From: Paraburkholderia hiiakae
Lineage (GTDB): Bacteria; Pseudomonadota; Gammaproteobacteria; Burkholderiales; Burkholderiaceae
Direction: 5' to 3'
DNA length: 64,000 nucleotides
NCBI RefSeq assembly: GCF_904848665.1
Contig: NZ_CAJHCQ010000027.1
Span: 1-64,000 of the forward strand
Of this stretch, positions 17,565 to 27,056 are shown piece after piece. A program made the translations under genes and the position numbers. The stretch's first letter is position 1. Each line of letters begins with the position of its first letter. The notes under the pieces were generated by a model that saw only the letters and a program-made list of their open reading frames with translations, was not told the origin of the DNA and did no database searches.

Positions 17565-18101
17565 ATGGTGAGACGTATCGTGACCGGCGAGAAGGACGGT
17601 AAGTCAGTATTCCTCTCAGATGGTCAGGCGGAAATGCGGCATGCCTATGCAGCGGTCCCAGGTTTCGAGACCACGCAGGTGTGGGCGACCCTTCAGGGTG
17701 TCGCGTCGCTGCCGCCTGCCGGCGGCGATCCTGTGGTCAGCCTGGACTCAGTGATTCCCGACCCGCACGGCACGCGCTTCATGATCGTGCAATTTCCGCC
17801 CGACAGCGTGATTACCACGCCAGATTTCGATCCGGCTGCTGCGGGTGCCGAGTACGCGGCGAATCTGCCGGGGCTGGCTGAATGTTTCGAGCCCGATGGC
17901 TCGGGCTTCCATCGCACCACCTCGGTGGACTACGACATCATCCTGGCCGGCGAACTGACGCTCGAACTCGACGATGGGCAGATACGCCACCTGAAAGCGG
18001 GCGATATCGTGATCCAGAACGGTACCCGTCATGCGTGGCGAAATAGCAGCGGGCAGCCGGCCGTGATGGCCGCGATCCTGATTGGCGCTGAGTGCAAGTA
18101 G
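17565..18101 (+). CDS. Cupin-domain protein
   Basis: A 178-residue protein with a C-terminal cupin barrel. GSGFHRTTSVDYDIILAGEL and then LKAGDIVIQNGTRHAWRN give motif 1 (one His, and Asp/Glu positions) and motif 2. The middle residues VDYDIILAGE and GDIVIQ are typical of the single-domain cupins found beside aromatic catabolic genes. Whether it binds metal and acts as an enzyme or a sensor is unclear. It lies 29 bp after the dehydrogenase and has an aaggag ribosome site. Confidence 0.8.
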   Translation: MVRRIVTGEKDGKSVFLSDGQAEMRHAYAAVPGFETTQVWATLQGVASLPPAGGDPVVSLDSVIPDPHGTRFMIVQFPPDSVITTPDFDPAAAGAEYAANLPGLAECFEPDGSGFHRTTSVDYDIILAGELTLELDDGQIRHLKAGDIVIQNGTRHAWRNSSGQPAVMAAILIGAECK

Positions 18102-18121
18102 CGCTCGGCAGGAGGAATGAA

Positions 18122-18649
18122 GTGGGAACGCAAACGATGAGTCAACAGGCCGAACACCGTCCACACCATGCGCAGCATATGCCGCGCATCGCAGCCGACA
18201 AGCTTGAATGGAGCAGTGCGATGCTGCTCGGTCACGCGCCGATCGACGACGCTCATGAGGAATTCGTCGAAGTCGTCATGGCGTTGCGGGGATGCACCCA
18301 GCAGACTGCATTGGTCTGCCTGCAGGCTGTGCAGGCACATCTGCTGTCTCACTTCGCAACCGAGCACGAGTGGATGAAGAAGACCGACTTCCCGGCCATG
18401 GAGTGTCATCTCGACGAGCATCAAAAGGTGCTCGATGCGGTGCAGCAGGTGAATGCATTGGCGGCGGTCGGCGAAGTGGGATTATCGGACGTCAGGCGAC
18501 TAGCTCAGGCGCTGATCGACTGGTTCCCGGGGCATGCGGACTATATGGACTCCGCATTATCGGCGTGGGTCAACAAGAAGTTGCATGGGGGTGCGCCTGT
18601 CGTGCTGCGTCGCGATCTACAGGTCGAAACGTCGGCCGCCACGCGCTAA
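18122..18649 (+). CDS. Bacteriohemerythrin
   Basis: A 175-residue four-helix diiron protein. The ligand helices are visible: GHAPIDDAHEEFVEVV, LLSHFATEHEWM, CHLDEHQKVLDAV and WFPGHADYMDSAL, carrying the His/Asp/Glu set of bacteriohemerythrins. GTG 18122 is the probable start because aggagg lies six bases before it; a GTG at 18092 overlaps the cupin gene and has no such site. Hemerythrins bind O2 and sometimes NO. In a Rieske-oxygenase cluster it could buffer oxygen or iron, but that is speculation. Confidence 0.85.
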   Translation: MGTQTMSQQAEHRPHHAQHMPRIAADKLEWSSAMLLGHAPIDDAHEEFVEVVMALRGCTQQTALVCLQAVQAHLLSHFATEHEWMKKTDFPAMECHLDEHQKVLDAVQQVNALAAVGEVGLSDVRRLAQALIDWFPGHADYMDSALSAWVNKKLHGGAPVVLRRDLQVETSAATR

Positions 18650-18713
18650 AGGTGGGGCAGCCATACGCGCGCAGTTTTTAGATCTATATGAAACACGGAG
18701 ACAAAGGTTGAAT

Positions 18714-19799
18714 ATGCAAAAGAAGCTTGTGAAAACAGCGCTGGCCGGTTCGGCCCTGTGCTTCGCCGTCGCGGCGCAAGCGCAGAGTAGTGTGACGCTG
18801 TACGGTATCGTGGACGCCGGCTTGCTGTATCTGAGCAAGACCCGGGATGCCACGGGCGGCAATGGCGGCAAATTCTTCGGTTTTACCGACAGTGGCCAGA
18901 TGCCATCGCTATTTGGCCTGAAGGGCGATGAGGAGCTCGGCGGCGGTTTGCATGCCGAGTTCAAACTGGAAAGCGGCATCAACATCGCCAACGGTGGTTT
19001 CAACGATTCGAACGGCAACTTTTTCGGGCGTCAGGCTTGGGTCGGTCTGCGAGGCAACTTCGGTACCGTGCGAGCTGGTCTGCAGTATTCACCGTTCTTC
19101 GATGCGGTATACGCGCTCGATCCGCGCAATATGTCGCAACTGGGTAGCTCCCTCGTGCCGTTCATCAACAATACGGTCGTCACGGGCGTCTTCAGCGCCA
19201 ATGCGGTGACCTACACGAGTCCGGTTCTGGCGGGATTTCAAGGCAGTCTGATGTATGCGCTGGGCGGGGTGGCGGGGGACTTCCAGGCGGGGCGCGTGTA
19301 TTCGGCCAACCTTTCGTACCACTGGAGCGGCCTCGGTGTATTTGCAGCCTACTACAACGGGAATGAGGGGCCCTCGGTATCGCCGTTGCCCTCGACGCTG
19401 GGCATGATCGGCCGCACCCTCGGCGCCAGCTATACGTTTGGCTCGGCGACGGCCAAGGGCTCGTTTACGAACTACAAGATGGCTGGAAGCGGAATCAACA
19501 ACGACGTGTGGAACGGTGGTCTCGACTATCAGGCTACCCCCATGATCGACCTGAATGGCGGCGTCTGGTACATGGTCAACCGCAACGATACGTCCAGCAA
19601 ATCGCTGATGGGTGCGCTCGGGGTCAACTACAGCCTGTCGAAGGCCACTGGGCTGTATGCGCAGGTTGGCGTGGTCAACAACAAAGGCAGCCAGAACCTC
19701 GGCCTTGAGATCGGCGATGGCGGCAACACGCCGAGTTCGCTGTACGCGCCGCCCGGCACGACTGTCGGTGTCGACATCGGTATCCACCACGTGTTCTGA
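18714..19799 (+). CDS. Gram-negative general porin
   Basis: A 361-residue outer-membrane porin of the Burkholderia OpcP/OmpC-like type. It has a signal peptide of about 20 residues (KKLVKTALAGSALCFAVAA, cut near AQA). The mature start is QSSVTLYGIVDAGLLY, motifs such as GLKGDEELGGGLHAEFKLE and FFGRQAWVGLRGNFG follow, and it ends with the membrane-insertion motif VGVDIGIHHVF with terminal Phe. ATG 18714 is chosen by the signal peptide. It follows the hemerythrin gene and precedes the NCS1 permease, so it probably lets the cluster's substrate through the outer membrane. Confidence 0.93.
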   Translation: MQKKLVKTALAGSALCFAVAAQAQSSVTLYGIVDAGLLYLSKTRDATGGNGGKFFGFTDSGQMPSLFGLKGDEELGGGLHAEFKLESGINIANGGFNDSNGNFFGRQAWVGLRGNFGTVRAGLQYSPFFDAVYALDPRNMSQLGSSLVPFINNTVVTGVFSANAVTYTSPVLAGFQGSLMYALGGVAGDFQAGRVYSANLSYHWSGLGVFAAYYNGNEGPSVSPLPSTLGMIGRTLGASYTFGSATAKGSFTNYKMAGSGINNDVWNGGLDYQATPMIDLNGGVWYMVNRNDTSSKSLMGALGVNYSLSKATGLYAQVGVVNNKGSQNLGLEIGDGGNTPSSLYAPPGTTVGVDIGIHHVF

Positions 19800-19985
19800 T
19801 CAATCCGGCTGCGTAAGACCGGAACCCTTGGGCGACCTTGCGCCTTCCTTGGGATGCTGACGTGTTACCGCAGCCGCGTGAACTGAAACAGCAACAATAT
19901 CGCACGGGCCCCTTGGGGTTGTATTCATTACATCAGTTCGTATGTCTAAATAATAGATCCATCAAAGACCGAATAGGAGATAGTG

Positions 19986-21344
19986 ATGGCTGGAGCGATT
20001 GACCCGGTCGGCAATGCCGAACTGGATGTGTCGACTGTTCGCCTGCCAGAGCAGGCGCGTATGCCCAGGTTCGCGCTCACCATGGCGTGGTGGGCGCTGT
20101 GCAGCGCGATGGTGTACCTGATCATTGGTGCCACACTCGCGCTTTACTACGGTACCGCGAACGCCGCGATCGGCATGGCGCTTTCGGTGCTGATGTATTC
20201 CGCAGTGAACTACGTGCTCACTCGCTATGCGCTGCGGACCGGTTTGTCAGTATCCTTGTTTTCACGTCTGTTGTTCGGCAGTGCGGGGGCGGCTCTGGCA
20301 ACACTGGTGTTTGCGGCGACGGTGATCTACTACGCGGTCTTCGAGAGTTCGGTGATTGCTGTGGCGCTGCACAGCCTGGTGCCCTCGATCTCGTATCCGC
20401 TTGCCTCGTTGCTCGTGGTGATCTATAGCGTGCCGCTCGTATTCGGTAGCGTGCAGAAGTGGCTCGACAAGCTGAACGGCGTGTTGCTTCCGTTTTACCT
20501 GGTCGGCATGATCGCGGCTATCGTGCTGGCTACCCGTACTTTCGGCTACAGCGACGCATGGCTCCACTTCGGGCCGCCACGGAGCGGCATTTCGGCGAGC
20601 GGCTGGTGGAACTGCTTTGTGTATTACATGGGCGTATGGGTGTTCATGATGGCCGCCTTCGACTTTGCGCGTTTCGGCGAGAAGCGGGATATTGAGTATC
20701 ACAGCCGCTTCAACTTTGGTGCGCCTTTCTGGACAGTGATCTTCGGCATCAATGGTCTGGCGGGTGTCTACCTGGTCAGCACCATTCATGATGCGGGTAC
20801 CTTGTCCGAAATCTCTGTCGTTCTGGCAATTCTGAAGTTGATGGGCTGGTGGGGATTCGCATTCCTGGTGGTCACCCAAACGCGTATCAATACCGCCAAC
20901 TATTATTTGGCGACCGTCAATGTGCAGGCCCTGTTTGAAAAGGCCGCGGGCCTGAAACTACCGAAATTTGCGTGGACGATCCTGGTTGGCGCGGTGGTGT
21001 ATGGGCTGATGCTGGCTGGCGTTTTCGAGAAGCTCTTGCAGGCATTGGCCTATCAGGGCGTATTCGTGGTGGCATGGGTAGCCGTCGCGCTCGCTCATAT
21101 CTTGTCGGAGCGGTCCGAATCGTCCAGCGATAGCGAGATCGACGCCGCTCTCGAACGTGTGCCGGCCTTCAATGTCGGTGGTCTGGCTGCGTGGCTGGTC
21201 GGTGTGGCGGCCGGGATGTTCGTTATGAACCTGTCTACTCCATACAGTTCGTTCTCGTCGATCGTGACCTTTGTGGTCTCCGCGCTCACCTACTGTCTGT
21301 TTGCCCGGAGCCCGGGGCGCCTGTCTTCGGCTACCAGTGCCTGA
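19986..21344 (+). CDS. NCS1 nucleobase:cation symporter family permease
   Basis: A 452-residue membrane protein with about 12 helices, related to cytosine/purine permeases. Features include the N-terminal region MAWWALCSAMVYLIIGATLA, the helix SVSLFSRLLFGSAGAALATL, and the paired WWNCFVYYMGVWVFMMAAFDFARF and TQTRINTANYYLATVN segments. ATG 19986 has taggaga at five bases; GTG 19983 is too close to that site. NCS1 permeases import N-heterocyclic compounds such as cytosine, uracil, allantoin and hydantoins. Its place after the porin therefore supports an N-heterocycle as the substrate of the whole cluster. Confidence 0.85.
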   Translation: MAGAIDPVGNAELDVSTVRLPEQARMPRFALTMAWWALCSAMVYLIIGATLALYYGTANAAIGMALSVLMYSAVNYVLTRYALRTGLSVSLFSRLLFGSAGAALATLVFAATVIYYAVFESSVIAVALHSLVPSISYPLASLLVVIYSVPLVFGSVQKWLDKLNGVLLPFYLVGMIAAIVLATRTFGYSDAWLHFGPPRSGISASGWWNCFVYYMGVWVFMMAAFDFARFGEKRDIEYHSRFNFGAPFWTVIFGINGLAGVYLVSTIHDAGTLSEISVVLAILKLMGWWGFAFLVVTQTRINTANYYLATVNVQALFEKAAGLKLPKFAWTILVGAVVYGLMLAGVFEKLLQALAYQGVFVVAWVAVALAHILSERSESSSDSEIDAALERVPAFNVGGLAAWLVGVAAGMFVMNLSTPYSSFSSIVTFVVSALTYCLFARSPGRLSSATSA

Positions 21345-21472
21345 GTGAGTTGAAACATGTGTCGCCCGCGCAGGCGTGGCCTGTCTGCGGGCGGCGTATT
21401 CGGGCCGTGCGTAGTTATCTGAAATGCAGGTGGAACGCGCAACCGTGAGCGAGTGATATTGCAAGGAAATCT

Positions 21473-22216
21473 ATGTTGATGAAGGGGCAGGTCGGCCTGG
21501 TGACAGGCGGTGGTTCGGGAATGGGGCGCGCGGCCGCACTGGCGCTTGCCGAAGCAGGGGCGACCGTGGTGCTCGCCGGTCGTAGCGAAGACAAACTGAT
21601 CGCCGTAAGGCGTGAGATCGCAGCAGTCGGTGGACGGGCCGAGTTCAAGGTCATGGATGCGGCGCGACGCGAGGATCAGCAGGCGCTCGTGGAGTTTGTC
21701 GAGAAGCGGTTCGACCGTCTCGATTTCGCATTCAACAACGCGGGAGGCCACGCCGATTTCAAGCCGATCGATGCAACACCGGTCGATGAGGCAGAGTGGG
21801 TCATCGATCTGAATTTCAAGGGCGTCTACTACGGCGTCAAGTATCAGGTCGAGGCCATGCTGCGCTCGGGTGGCGGTGCGATCGTGAACAACGCATCTAT
21901 TTTCGGCTTACGCGGCATGAACGGGATCGCACACTATGTGGCGGCCAAGCACGCCGTGGTCGGTCTGACGCGTGCGGTCGCCAGGGAGTACGCGGACCGG
22001 AATATCCGCGTCAACGCAATCTGTCCGGGCGCTACGGAGACGCCCAACTATATGCGTGTGACGGGCGGTGACGTGCATCTGCTCGACGACATGATTCCGA
22101 TGCGCAGGATCGGTCGGCCGGAGGAGATGGCCAAGGCAGTCGTTTATCTGTTATCGGGGAGTTCGGCCTACGTCACTGGCACCACGCTGTCCGTGGATGG
22201 AGGAATGACAGCCTGA
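21473..22216 (+). CDS. Short-chain dehydrogenase/reductase
   Basis: A 247-residue classical SDR. It has the NAD(P) motif GLVTGGGSGMGRAAAL, the NNAGG strand, a catalytic Ser in NNASIFGLRG, the YVAAKHA catalytic Tyr-x3-Lys, and the C-terminal GTTLSVDGGMTA. The start is ATG 21473 (ATG-TTG-ATG) with aagga nearby. It follows the permease by about 130 bp on the same strand and closes the cluster. Its substrate is unknown; a dihydrodiol or hydroxy intermediate is possible. Confidence 0.88.
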   Translation: MLMKGQVGLVTGGGSGMGRAAALALAEAGATVVLAGRSEDKLIAVRREIAAVGGRAEFKVMDAARREDQQALVEFVEKRFDRLDFAFNNAGGHADFKPIDATPVDEAEWVIDLNFKGVYYGVKYQVEAMLRSGGGAIVNNASIFGLRGMNGIAHYVAAKHAVVGLTRAVAREYADRNIRVNAICPGATETPNYMRVTGGDVHLLDDMIPMRRIGRPEEMAKAVVYLLSGSSAYVTGTTLSVDGGMTA

Positions 22217-22570
22217 GCCGGATGGGTCGCTCTGGGCACCATTTGATTGGCGATTGGTTCTGCCGACCGTCCACGCTCAAGCGGTCGCTGGAGACGTGGG
22301 CGCGCGCGGGTGCCGAGTACGCCCATTGAATGTCACGCGCTATGGCGGAGTATGTCTGGCATCTTTCGGATTGCGGATTCAACCCGTCGATGCAACGAAT
22401 TGGTGGCATCGTCCTGCCTGTGTATCAAAGCCGGTATCCTTCCCAGCCGCTCGTTCGGGCGTTGCGCAAGGCAATGCACGAGCGCGTTCCAGCGTTGTCA
22501 ATCCCGACCGCAGTTGGTCTTTCGATGTAACGACATGCCGAGGTGGTGAGTGTCGGGCCAGTTCCGCCTA
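22217..22570. other. 354-bp gap without a gene
   Basis: It lies between the convergent SDR and C-S lyase genes. I see no convincing gene and no strong hairpin. Confidence 0.5.
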
Positions 22571-23764
22571 CTAACCGTTTCTTTCTATCGCGCCGAGGCT
22601 ATGCGCGAGATCCTCGATGAGATCACGCGGGTCTTCGAGCCCCACATGCAGACGCACGATCGGCCCAGCGGTCCGCCAGTCCTCGCACGTCCTGGCGCTC
22701 GCGACGTTGACGACCGTCGCGAGGCTTTCGAACCCGCCCCATGACGCGCCGATCCCAAACAGAGAGAGCCCATCGACGAAGCGGTCGGCCGCTTCTGCCG
22801 ACACTTGCGAAAGTTCGAATGAGATCAGTCCGTTGGTGCCGGTGCAGTCTCGCTGCCATAGCGCGTGGCCCGGATGTTCCGGCAGCGCAGGACAGAAGAC
22901 GCGCGCTACGGCGGGCTGCGTAGTGAGCCAGTGTGCAACGTCGAGCGCATGCTGCTCGTGCAGCGCGAGCCGGGCACCTAGCGTGCGCGTGCCGCGCAGC
23001 ACAAGGTACGCATCGTCGGCGCTGACGGCGACACCCTGCGCATCGCTCATTGTCGCGAGGGGCTGCCAGGCCGCCTCAGTCGTTGTGACGGTGCCCATCA
23101 TCACATCCGAATGGCCGCTCAGGTATTTGGTCGCGGCCATGACGGAGATGTCGGCACCCAGCATGAGCGGCTGATATTGCACGCCCGAGCCCCATGTATT
23201 GTCCGCAGCCAGCAGCGCGCCGTGGCGATGCGCCAGTTCGGCGAGCGCGGGCAGATCGCACAGTTCGTAGAGCAGCGAGCCCGGACACTCGACGTAGACG
23301 AGCTTCGTGCGGGGCGTCATGCGGCTCGCGACATCCGAGCCGTCCGCCCGGACATACGTGATATCGATACCCCACGGCTCGAGGAACGTACGGGCGAAGT
23401 GGCGCAGCGGCTGATAGACACAATCGGAAATCAGCACGTGGTCGCCGGGACGAAGATAGGCGAGGAACACCATCGCTATCGCCGCGAGACCGGTGGGGAA
23501 GAGTCGCGTCCGATAGCCTCCTTCGAGTCCCGACACAACATCTTCGAGGGCGAAGCCGGTTGGATTGCCGCGAGCGCCGTACGTGAACAAGCGCTCGGTG
23601 CTACGCCGGCTACGCGCATCGTTCAGGTCGGCCATCGTCTCGAAGAGCGCTGTCGACGCCCGGACGACGGGCGGGTTGACTGCACGGCCACCGTCGACGA
23701 CCGTGGACGTGCCGCCTTTGACGAGACGGGTGGCAAGGCGTGGAGCGTGCGAATCGTAGGGCAT
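22571..23764 (-). CDS. Cys/Met-metabolism PLP enzyme (cystathionine beta-lyase-like)
   Basis: A 397-residue fold-type I PLP enzyme of the Cys/Met family. The PLP lysine is in MAATKYLSGHSDVMMG. Other family motifs are YGARGNPTGFALEDVVS, GLAAIAMVFLAYLRPGDHVL and AADNTWGSG. The length matches cystathionine beta-lyase (MetC) when started at ATG 23764; the frame is open to 23839. It is the last gene of a minus-strand sulfur unit, 84 bp after the rhodanese gene. It probably releases H2S or a thiol, with pyruvate and ammonia, from cysteine, cystine or a related S-conjugate. Confidence 0.87.
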   Translation of the reverse strand: MPYDSHAPRLATRLVKGGTSTVVDGGRAVNPPVVRASTALFETMADLNDARSRRSTERLFTYGARGNPTGFALEDVVSGLEGGYRTRLFPTGLAAIAMVFLAYLRPGDHVLISDCVYQPLRHFARTFLEPWGIDITYVRADGSDVASRMTPRTKLVYVECPGSLLYELCDLPALAELAHRHGALLAADNTWGSGVQYQPLMLGADISVMAATKYLSGHSDVMMGTVTTTEAAWQPLATMSDAQGVAVSADDAYLVLRGTRTLGARLALHEQHALDVAHWLTTQPAVARVFCPALPEHPGHALWQRDCTGTNGLISFELSQVSAEAADRFVDGLSLFGIGASWGGFESLATVVNVASARTCEDWRTAGPIVRLHVGLEDPRDLIEDLAHSLGAIERNG

Positions 23765-23848
23765 GTGAATAGGAGCCTTGAAGCAGGTGCCGTTCGCCGG
23801 CAGGTTCGTCGTTGCCTGATGTGCGGGTATCGCCCGCACACCCTGCGC

Positions 23849-25450
23849 TTACTTTTTCACGGCTGCTGCGCCGATTCGAAACGTGCCGTGCTCATCGGCG
23901 TCGAGCTGGGCGAGCAGGCCGGTTTCCCACGCGAGATACTGGCGCGCCGCTGCCTTGTTGCCGTCGTGACGATCATGCACGAAGAACAGGTAGTCGATGC
24001 AGGCTTCGTCGGACGGCGCGTCGGGCGTGCTGCTCACGCTGTGTCCGGCCGATGTCCATACGCCAAGCCCACCCGCGAGCAGCACGAAACGGCGTGTGTC
24101 CTGTGGCCAGCGTCGCCGCCAGTCTGCGACGAACAGCTCGGCGAGACCACGCTCATCCGCGATGAGAGCGATGTCCTGGCCCGCGGGCAGATCGGGCAGA
24201 CGCGGGCGGATCGCCCATTGCGAGCCCGGCACATGGGCGCTGCGATAACTCATGCTCGGCCGCAGATCGACTACTCGCATGCGTTGCGTCGCCAGAGCTT
24301 CGGCAAGCTCCGCTGCGTCAATTTCGGTCAGCGTCGAGCGCACCGCCGCGGGCAGAACAGGCAGCGACACGCCGCTCGCGAACGCGTCGGACAGCACGTA
24401 CGCGTCGTGGCCCAGCTGCCGCAGCCAGCTGGCGACGATCGGCGCGCGCACGCCGTCGCTGTCGAACAGCACGACGCGCGCATGACGGACGCCGACGTAC
24501 TGATCCGTGGCTTGTACTAGCTGCCCGCCCGGCGTGTGCTGCGCGCCCGGCAACGAACCGGACGCGAATTCTTCCGGTGTGCGCACGTCGCACAGGTAGA
24601 GCGTGCGGGCCGCATCTTGCGCCCAATGCGCGAACGTGGCTGCGTCCACCAACGGGACCGCGAAGCGCTCGGCCAATGCCCGGCTGGATTCTCGCATCGG
24701 CGCGAGCGCGTCAGGAGGCATCGTTTCAGGATAGCGGCGCGCGCTGCCGTGCTCGAGCGGCAGGTCTTCGAGGTACCAGCCTTGCGTGCCGTTCGCGAGC
24801 GCCATCACAGGGTTAGCAATGCCGAGGTTGATGAGCGTTTGCGCGCCGATGATGCTGCGTGTGCGCCCCGCGCAGTTGATGACGATCGGCGTCGTCGCGT
24901 CGGGGACGAGCTCGCGGATGCGATAGCCAAGCTCGCCATTGGGGCAGCAGATCGACGACGGGATCGTCATCTTCTGGTATTCACCGAGCGTGCGGCCGTC
25001 GAGGATCACAACGGGCTCGCCGCGTTCGCGCTTTGCGGCAAGTTCGCGCGCCGTGATATGCGGGGTGTGATACGCGTGCTCGACCAACTCGCCGAACGTC
25101 TTCGACGGCACGTTCACGCCGGCGAACAGCGTATGGCCCGCACGTTGCCAGCCCTGGGTCCCGTCCTCGAGTACATGAAGGTCCATATAGCCGAGCTCGG
25201 CGAGCCGGGCCGCTGCATCGACCGCGATGGTCGCATCGGTGTCGTAGAGCACGATGCGCGCGCCGCGGCGGGGAACGAGCCGTCCGATCTCGAGTTCGAG
25301 CCGGCTATAGGGCAGCGGCACGCCGTGGAAGAGATGCGCCTCGCCATACTGGCCGTGCTCGCGCACGTCGATAAGCGCGATCTCGGCGCCGTCACGCAGC
25401 CAGCGCTTGAGCGCGACGGCGTCGATAAACGAAGGGAGCGATGAGGTCAT
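23849..25450 (-). CDS. Four-domain rhodanese-like sulfurtransferase
   Basis: A 533-residue protein built of four rhodanese domains in tandem, about residues 1-120, 125-250, 265-385 and 390-500. Only domain 2 keeps an active-site cysteine (VINCAGRTRSIIG). The matching loops of domains 1 and 3 read YDTDAT and FDSDGV, and that of domain 4 reads IADERG, so these should be inactive. ATG 25450 is used because the domain begins right after it. It lies between the thiol dioxygenase and C-S lyase genes, and should move the sulfane sulfur made there. Confidence 0.85.
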   Translation of the reverse strand: MTSSLPSFIDAVALKRWLRDGAEIALIDVREHGQYGEAHLFHGVPLPYSRLELEIGRLVPRRGARIVLYDTDATIAVDAAARLAELGYMDLHVLEDGTQGWQRAGHTLFAGVNVPSKTFGELVEHAYHTPHITARELAAKRERGEPVVILDGRTLGEYQKMTIPSSICCPNGELGYRIRELVPDATTPIVINCAGRTRSIIGAQTLINLGIANPVMALANGTQGWYLEDLPLEHGSARRYPETMPPDALAPMRESSRALAERFAVPLVDAATFAHWAQDAARTLYLCDVRTPEEFASGSLPGAQHTPGGQLVQATDQYVGVRHARVVLFDSDGVRAPIVASWLRQLGHDAYVLSDAFASGVSLPVLPAAVRSTLTEIDAAELAEALATQRMRVVDLRPSMSYRSAHVPGSQWAIRPRLPDLPAGQDIALIADERGLAELFVADWRRRWPQDTRRFVLLAGGLGVWTSAGHSVSSTPDAPSDEACIDYLFFVHDRHDGNKAAARQYLAWETGLLAQLDADEHGTFRIGAAAVKK

Positions 25451-25598
25451 GTCGAAAGCGTTGCCGTTTCGTAGGGTTGAGCGAATCCCCACCGATTGCT
25501 GGGCAAAACGGTGCCGCGGTCCCGGCCCCACGTGGGCGGACCTGTGCTGGACACGGCGTCGCAAAGGCGCCGTGCAGGATTCGGGAGTGGTTGTCGCG

Positions 25599-26195
25599 TT
25601 AGCGGCGCGTTTTCACGCCGATTTTCATCACCTGATACGTGCCGTTTTCCAGGTCGAACGTGATGCGCTCGGTCAGCGTTTCCAGCGCGCGGCCATACAT
25701 GTGCAGGTGGCGGATCGGTGTCTCGCCCTTGATTTCGACGGCGTGAATGTCGTCCGAGGCGAGCGCGATGCCGTGACCGGGCTCGACGACGATGGTGTCC
25801 GTCACTTCGACCGCGCCTACGCCCGGGGTCTTGCCGTCGTCGGTGCGCCGATAAAGGAAATTGTGTTCGACGCCATCGACCGCCGCTATGCAGGCCCATG
25901 TCGTGTGGTTATGCGGGGTGATCTTCTTGCCGGGACGCATGACATTCAGATACAGCGCGTAGGTCTGGTCGGCGTCTTCGTGAATCAGGTAGCGCGCCTG
26001 AAGCTCGCCGTCGCTGGGCGGCGGGAAGTCCGCTTCCTGCCACAACTCGCGGTGCGCCGCGAGCGACTTGACCTGATCGAGCACCGCGGCGAGCGCCGGG
26101 CGCGTCTCGCCGGCGGGCGCGAGCTCGGCTTTCATTGCGGCAATTGCTTCGGCCACGGCAGTGTCACGTTGCGCGGACAGGGACGGGGTTGACAT
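25599..26195 (-). CDS. Cysteine dioxygenase-family thiol dioxygenase
   Basis: A 198-residue cupin of the cysteine dioxygenase type I family. The iron ligands are visible as PHNHTTWACIAAVDGVEHN (H-x-H) and SDDIHAVE (third His). The enzyme oxidises a thiol such as cysteine or 3-mercaptopropionate to its sulfinate with O2. It lies about 150 bp upstream of the rhodanese gene and 72 bp downstream of the ABC ATPase, all on the minus strand. This links import, oxidation and sulfur transfer of one sulfur compound. Which thiol is used cannot be read from the sequence. Confidence 0.85.
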   Translation of the reverse strand: MSTPSLSAQRDTAVAEAIAAMKAELAPAGETRPALAAVLDQVKSLAAHRELWQEADFPPPSDGELQARYLIHEDADQTYALYLNVMRPGKKITPHNHTTWACIAAVDGVEHNFLYRRTDDGKTPGVGAVEVTDTIVVEPGHGIALASDDIHAVEIKGETPIRHLHMYGRALETLTERITFDLENGTYQVMKIGVKTRR

Positions 26196-26267
26196 GATGA
26201 AGGGGTCTCCAGTTTGAATGGGTGAGGGTAAGAGGATGGTGCAATGCGATGTGTGGCTCGGTGCAGG

Positions 26268-27035
26268 TCAGGCGGCGCCATGCGCGGCAAGCTCGCGTAG
26301 AGAGGGACGCAGGACGTCGTGCAGGAAACGTTGCGCGCGATCGTGCGCCGGACGGCTAAAGAACCTGGCGGGCGGCGCGTCCTCGAGCAACTGGCCCTGG
26401 TCCATGAACCAGACACGGCTCGACACTTCGCGCGCGAAGCCCATTTCGTGGGTGACGATCATCATCGTCAGGCCTTCGTCGGCGAGGCTTCGCATGACCT
26501 GCAGCACCTCCTGCACCATTTCCGGATCGAGTGCGCTCGTCGGTTCGTCGAACAGCATAAGAGGCGGCTTCATCGCGAGCGCGCGCGCAATCGCCACGCG
26601 TTGCTGCTGTCCTCCGGACAGATTCGCGGGCATCGCGTCGATCTTGTGCGCGAGGCCGACCTTGGCCAGCAGCGTTTCGGCCTGAGAGACGGCTTCGTCG
26701 CGGGACATGCCGAGCACCTTCGTCGGACCCAGGATCAGGTTCTGCCTGACCGAGAGGTTCTGAAAAAGGTTGAAGCTCTGGAACACGAAGCCGATGCGGG
26801 CGCGCAGCCGGTTTAGCTTGATGTTGCGCGCATTCACGTCGCAGCCCTCGAACAGGATGCGTCCCTGGTCGATCGCTTCCAGCCGGGTGACGGTGCGGAT
26901 CAGCGTCGACTTGCCGGAGCCGGACGGACCGCATACGACGACAACTTCGCCGCGTTCGATCACGGCGTCGATGCCCTTTAGCACATGGTGCTGACCGTAG
27001 TGCTTGTGCACGTTCTCGAAGGCGAGCATGGTCAT
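26268..27035 (-). CDS. Polar amino-acid ABC transporter ATPase
   Basis: A 255-residue ABC ATPase of the GlnQ/HisP group. It has Walker A GPSGSGKSTLIRT, Q-loop FVFQSFNLFQNLSV, signature LSGGQQQRVAIARAL, Walker B LMLFDEPTSALD and switch His in IVTHEMGFAREV. It is 21 bp after the permease gene at 27057, in one operon with two permeases and a binding protein. Neighbours point to cystine, cysteine or a similar sulfur amino acid as cargo. Confidence 0.92.
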   Translation of the reverse strand: MTMLAFENVHKHYGQHHVLKGIDAVIERGEVVVVCGPSGSGKSTLIRTVTRLEAIDQGRILFEGCDVNARNIKLNRLRARIGFVFQSFNLFQNLSVRQNLILGPTKVLGMSRDEAVSQAETLLAKVGLAHKIDAMPANLSGGQQQRVAIARALAMKPPLMLFDEPTSALDPEMVQEVLQVMRSLADEGLTMMIVTHEMGFAREVSSRVWFMDQGQLLEDAPPARFFSRPAHDRAQRFLHDVLRPSLRELAAHGAA

Positions 27036-27056
27036 GGTGGCGTTACTCCTGCGAAG

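Noticed and set aside
23111..24520. 469-codon plus-strand frame across two sulfur genes
   Set aside because: It spans parts of two real genes on the other strand and has a shadow composition.
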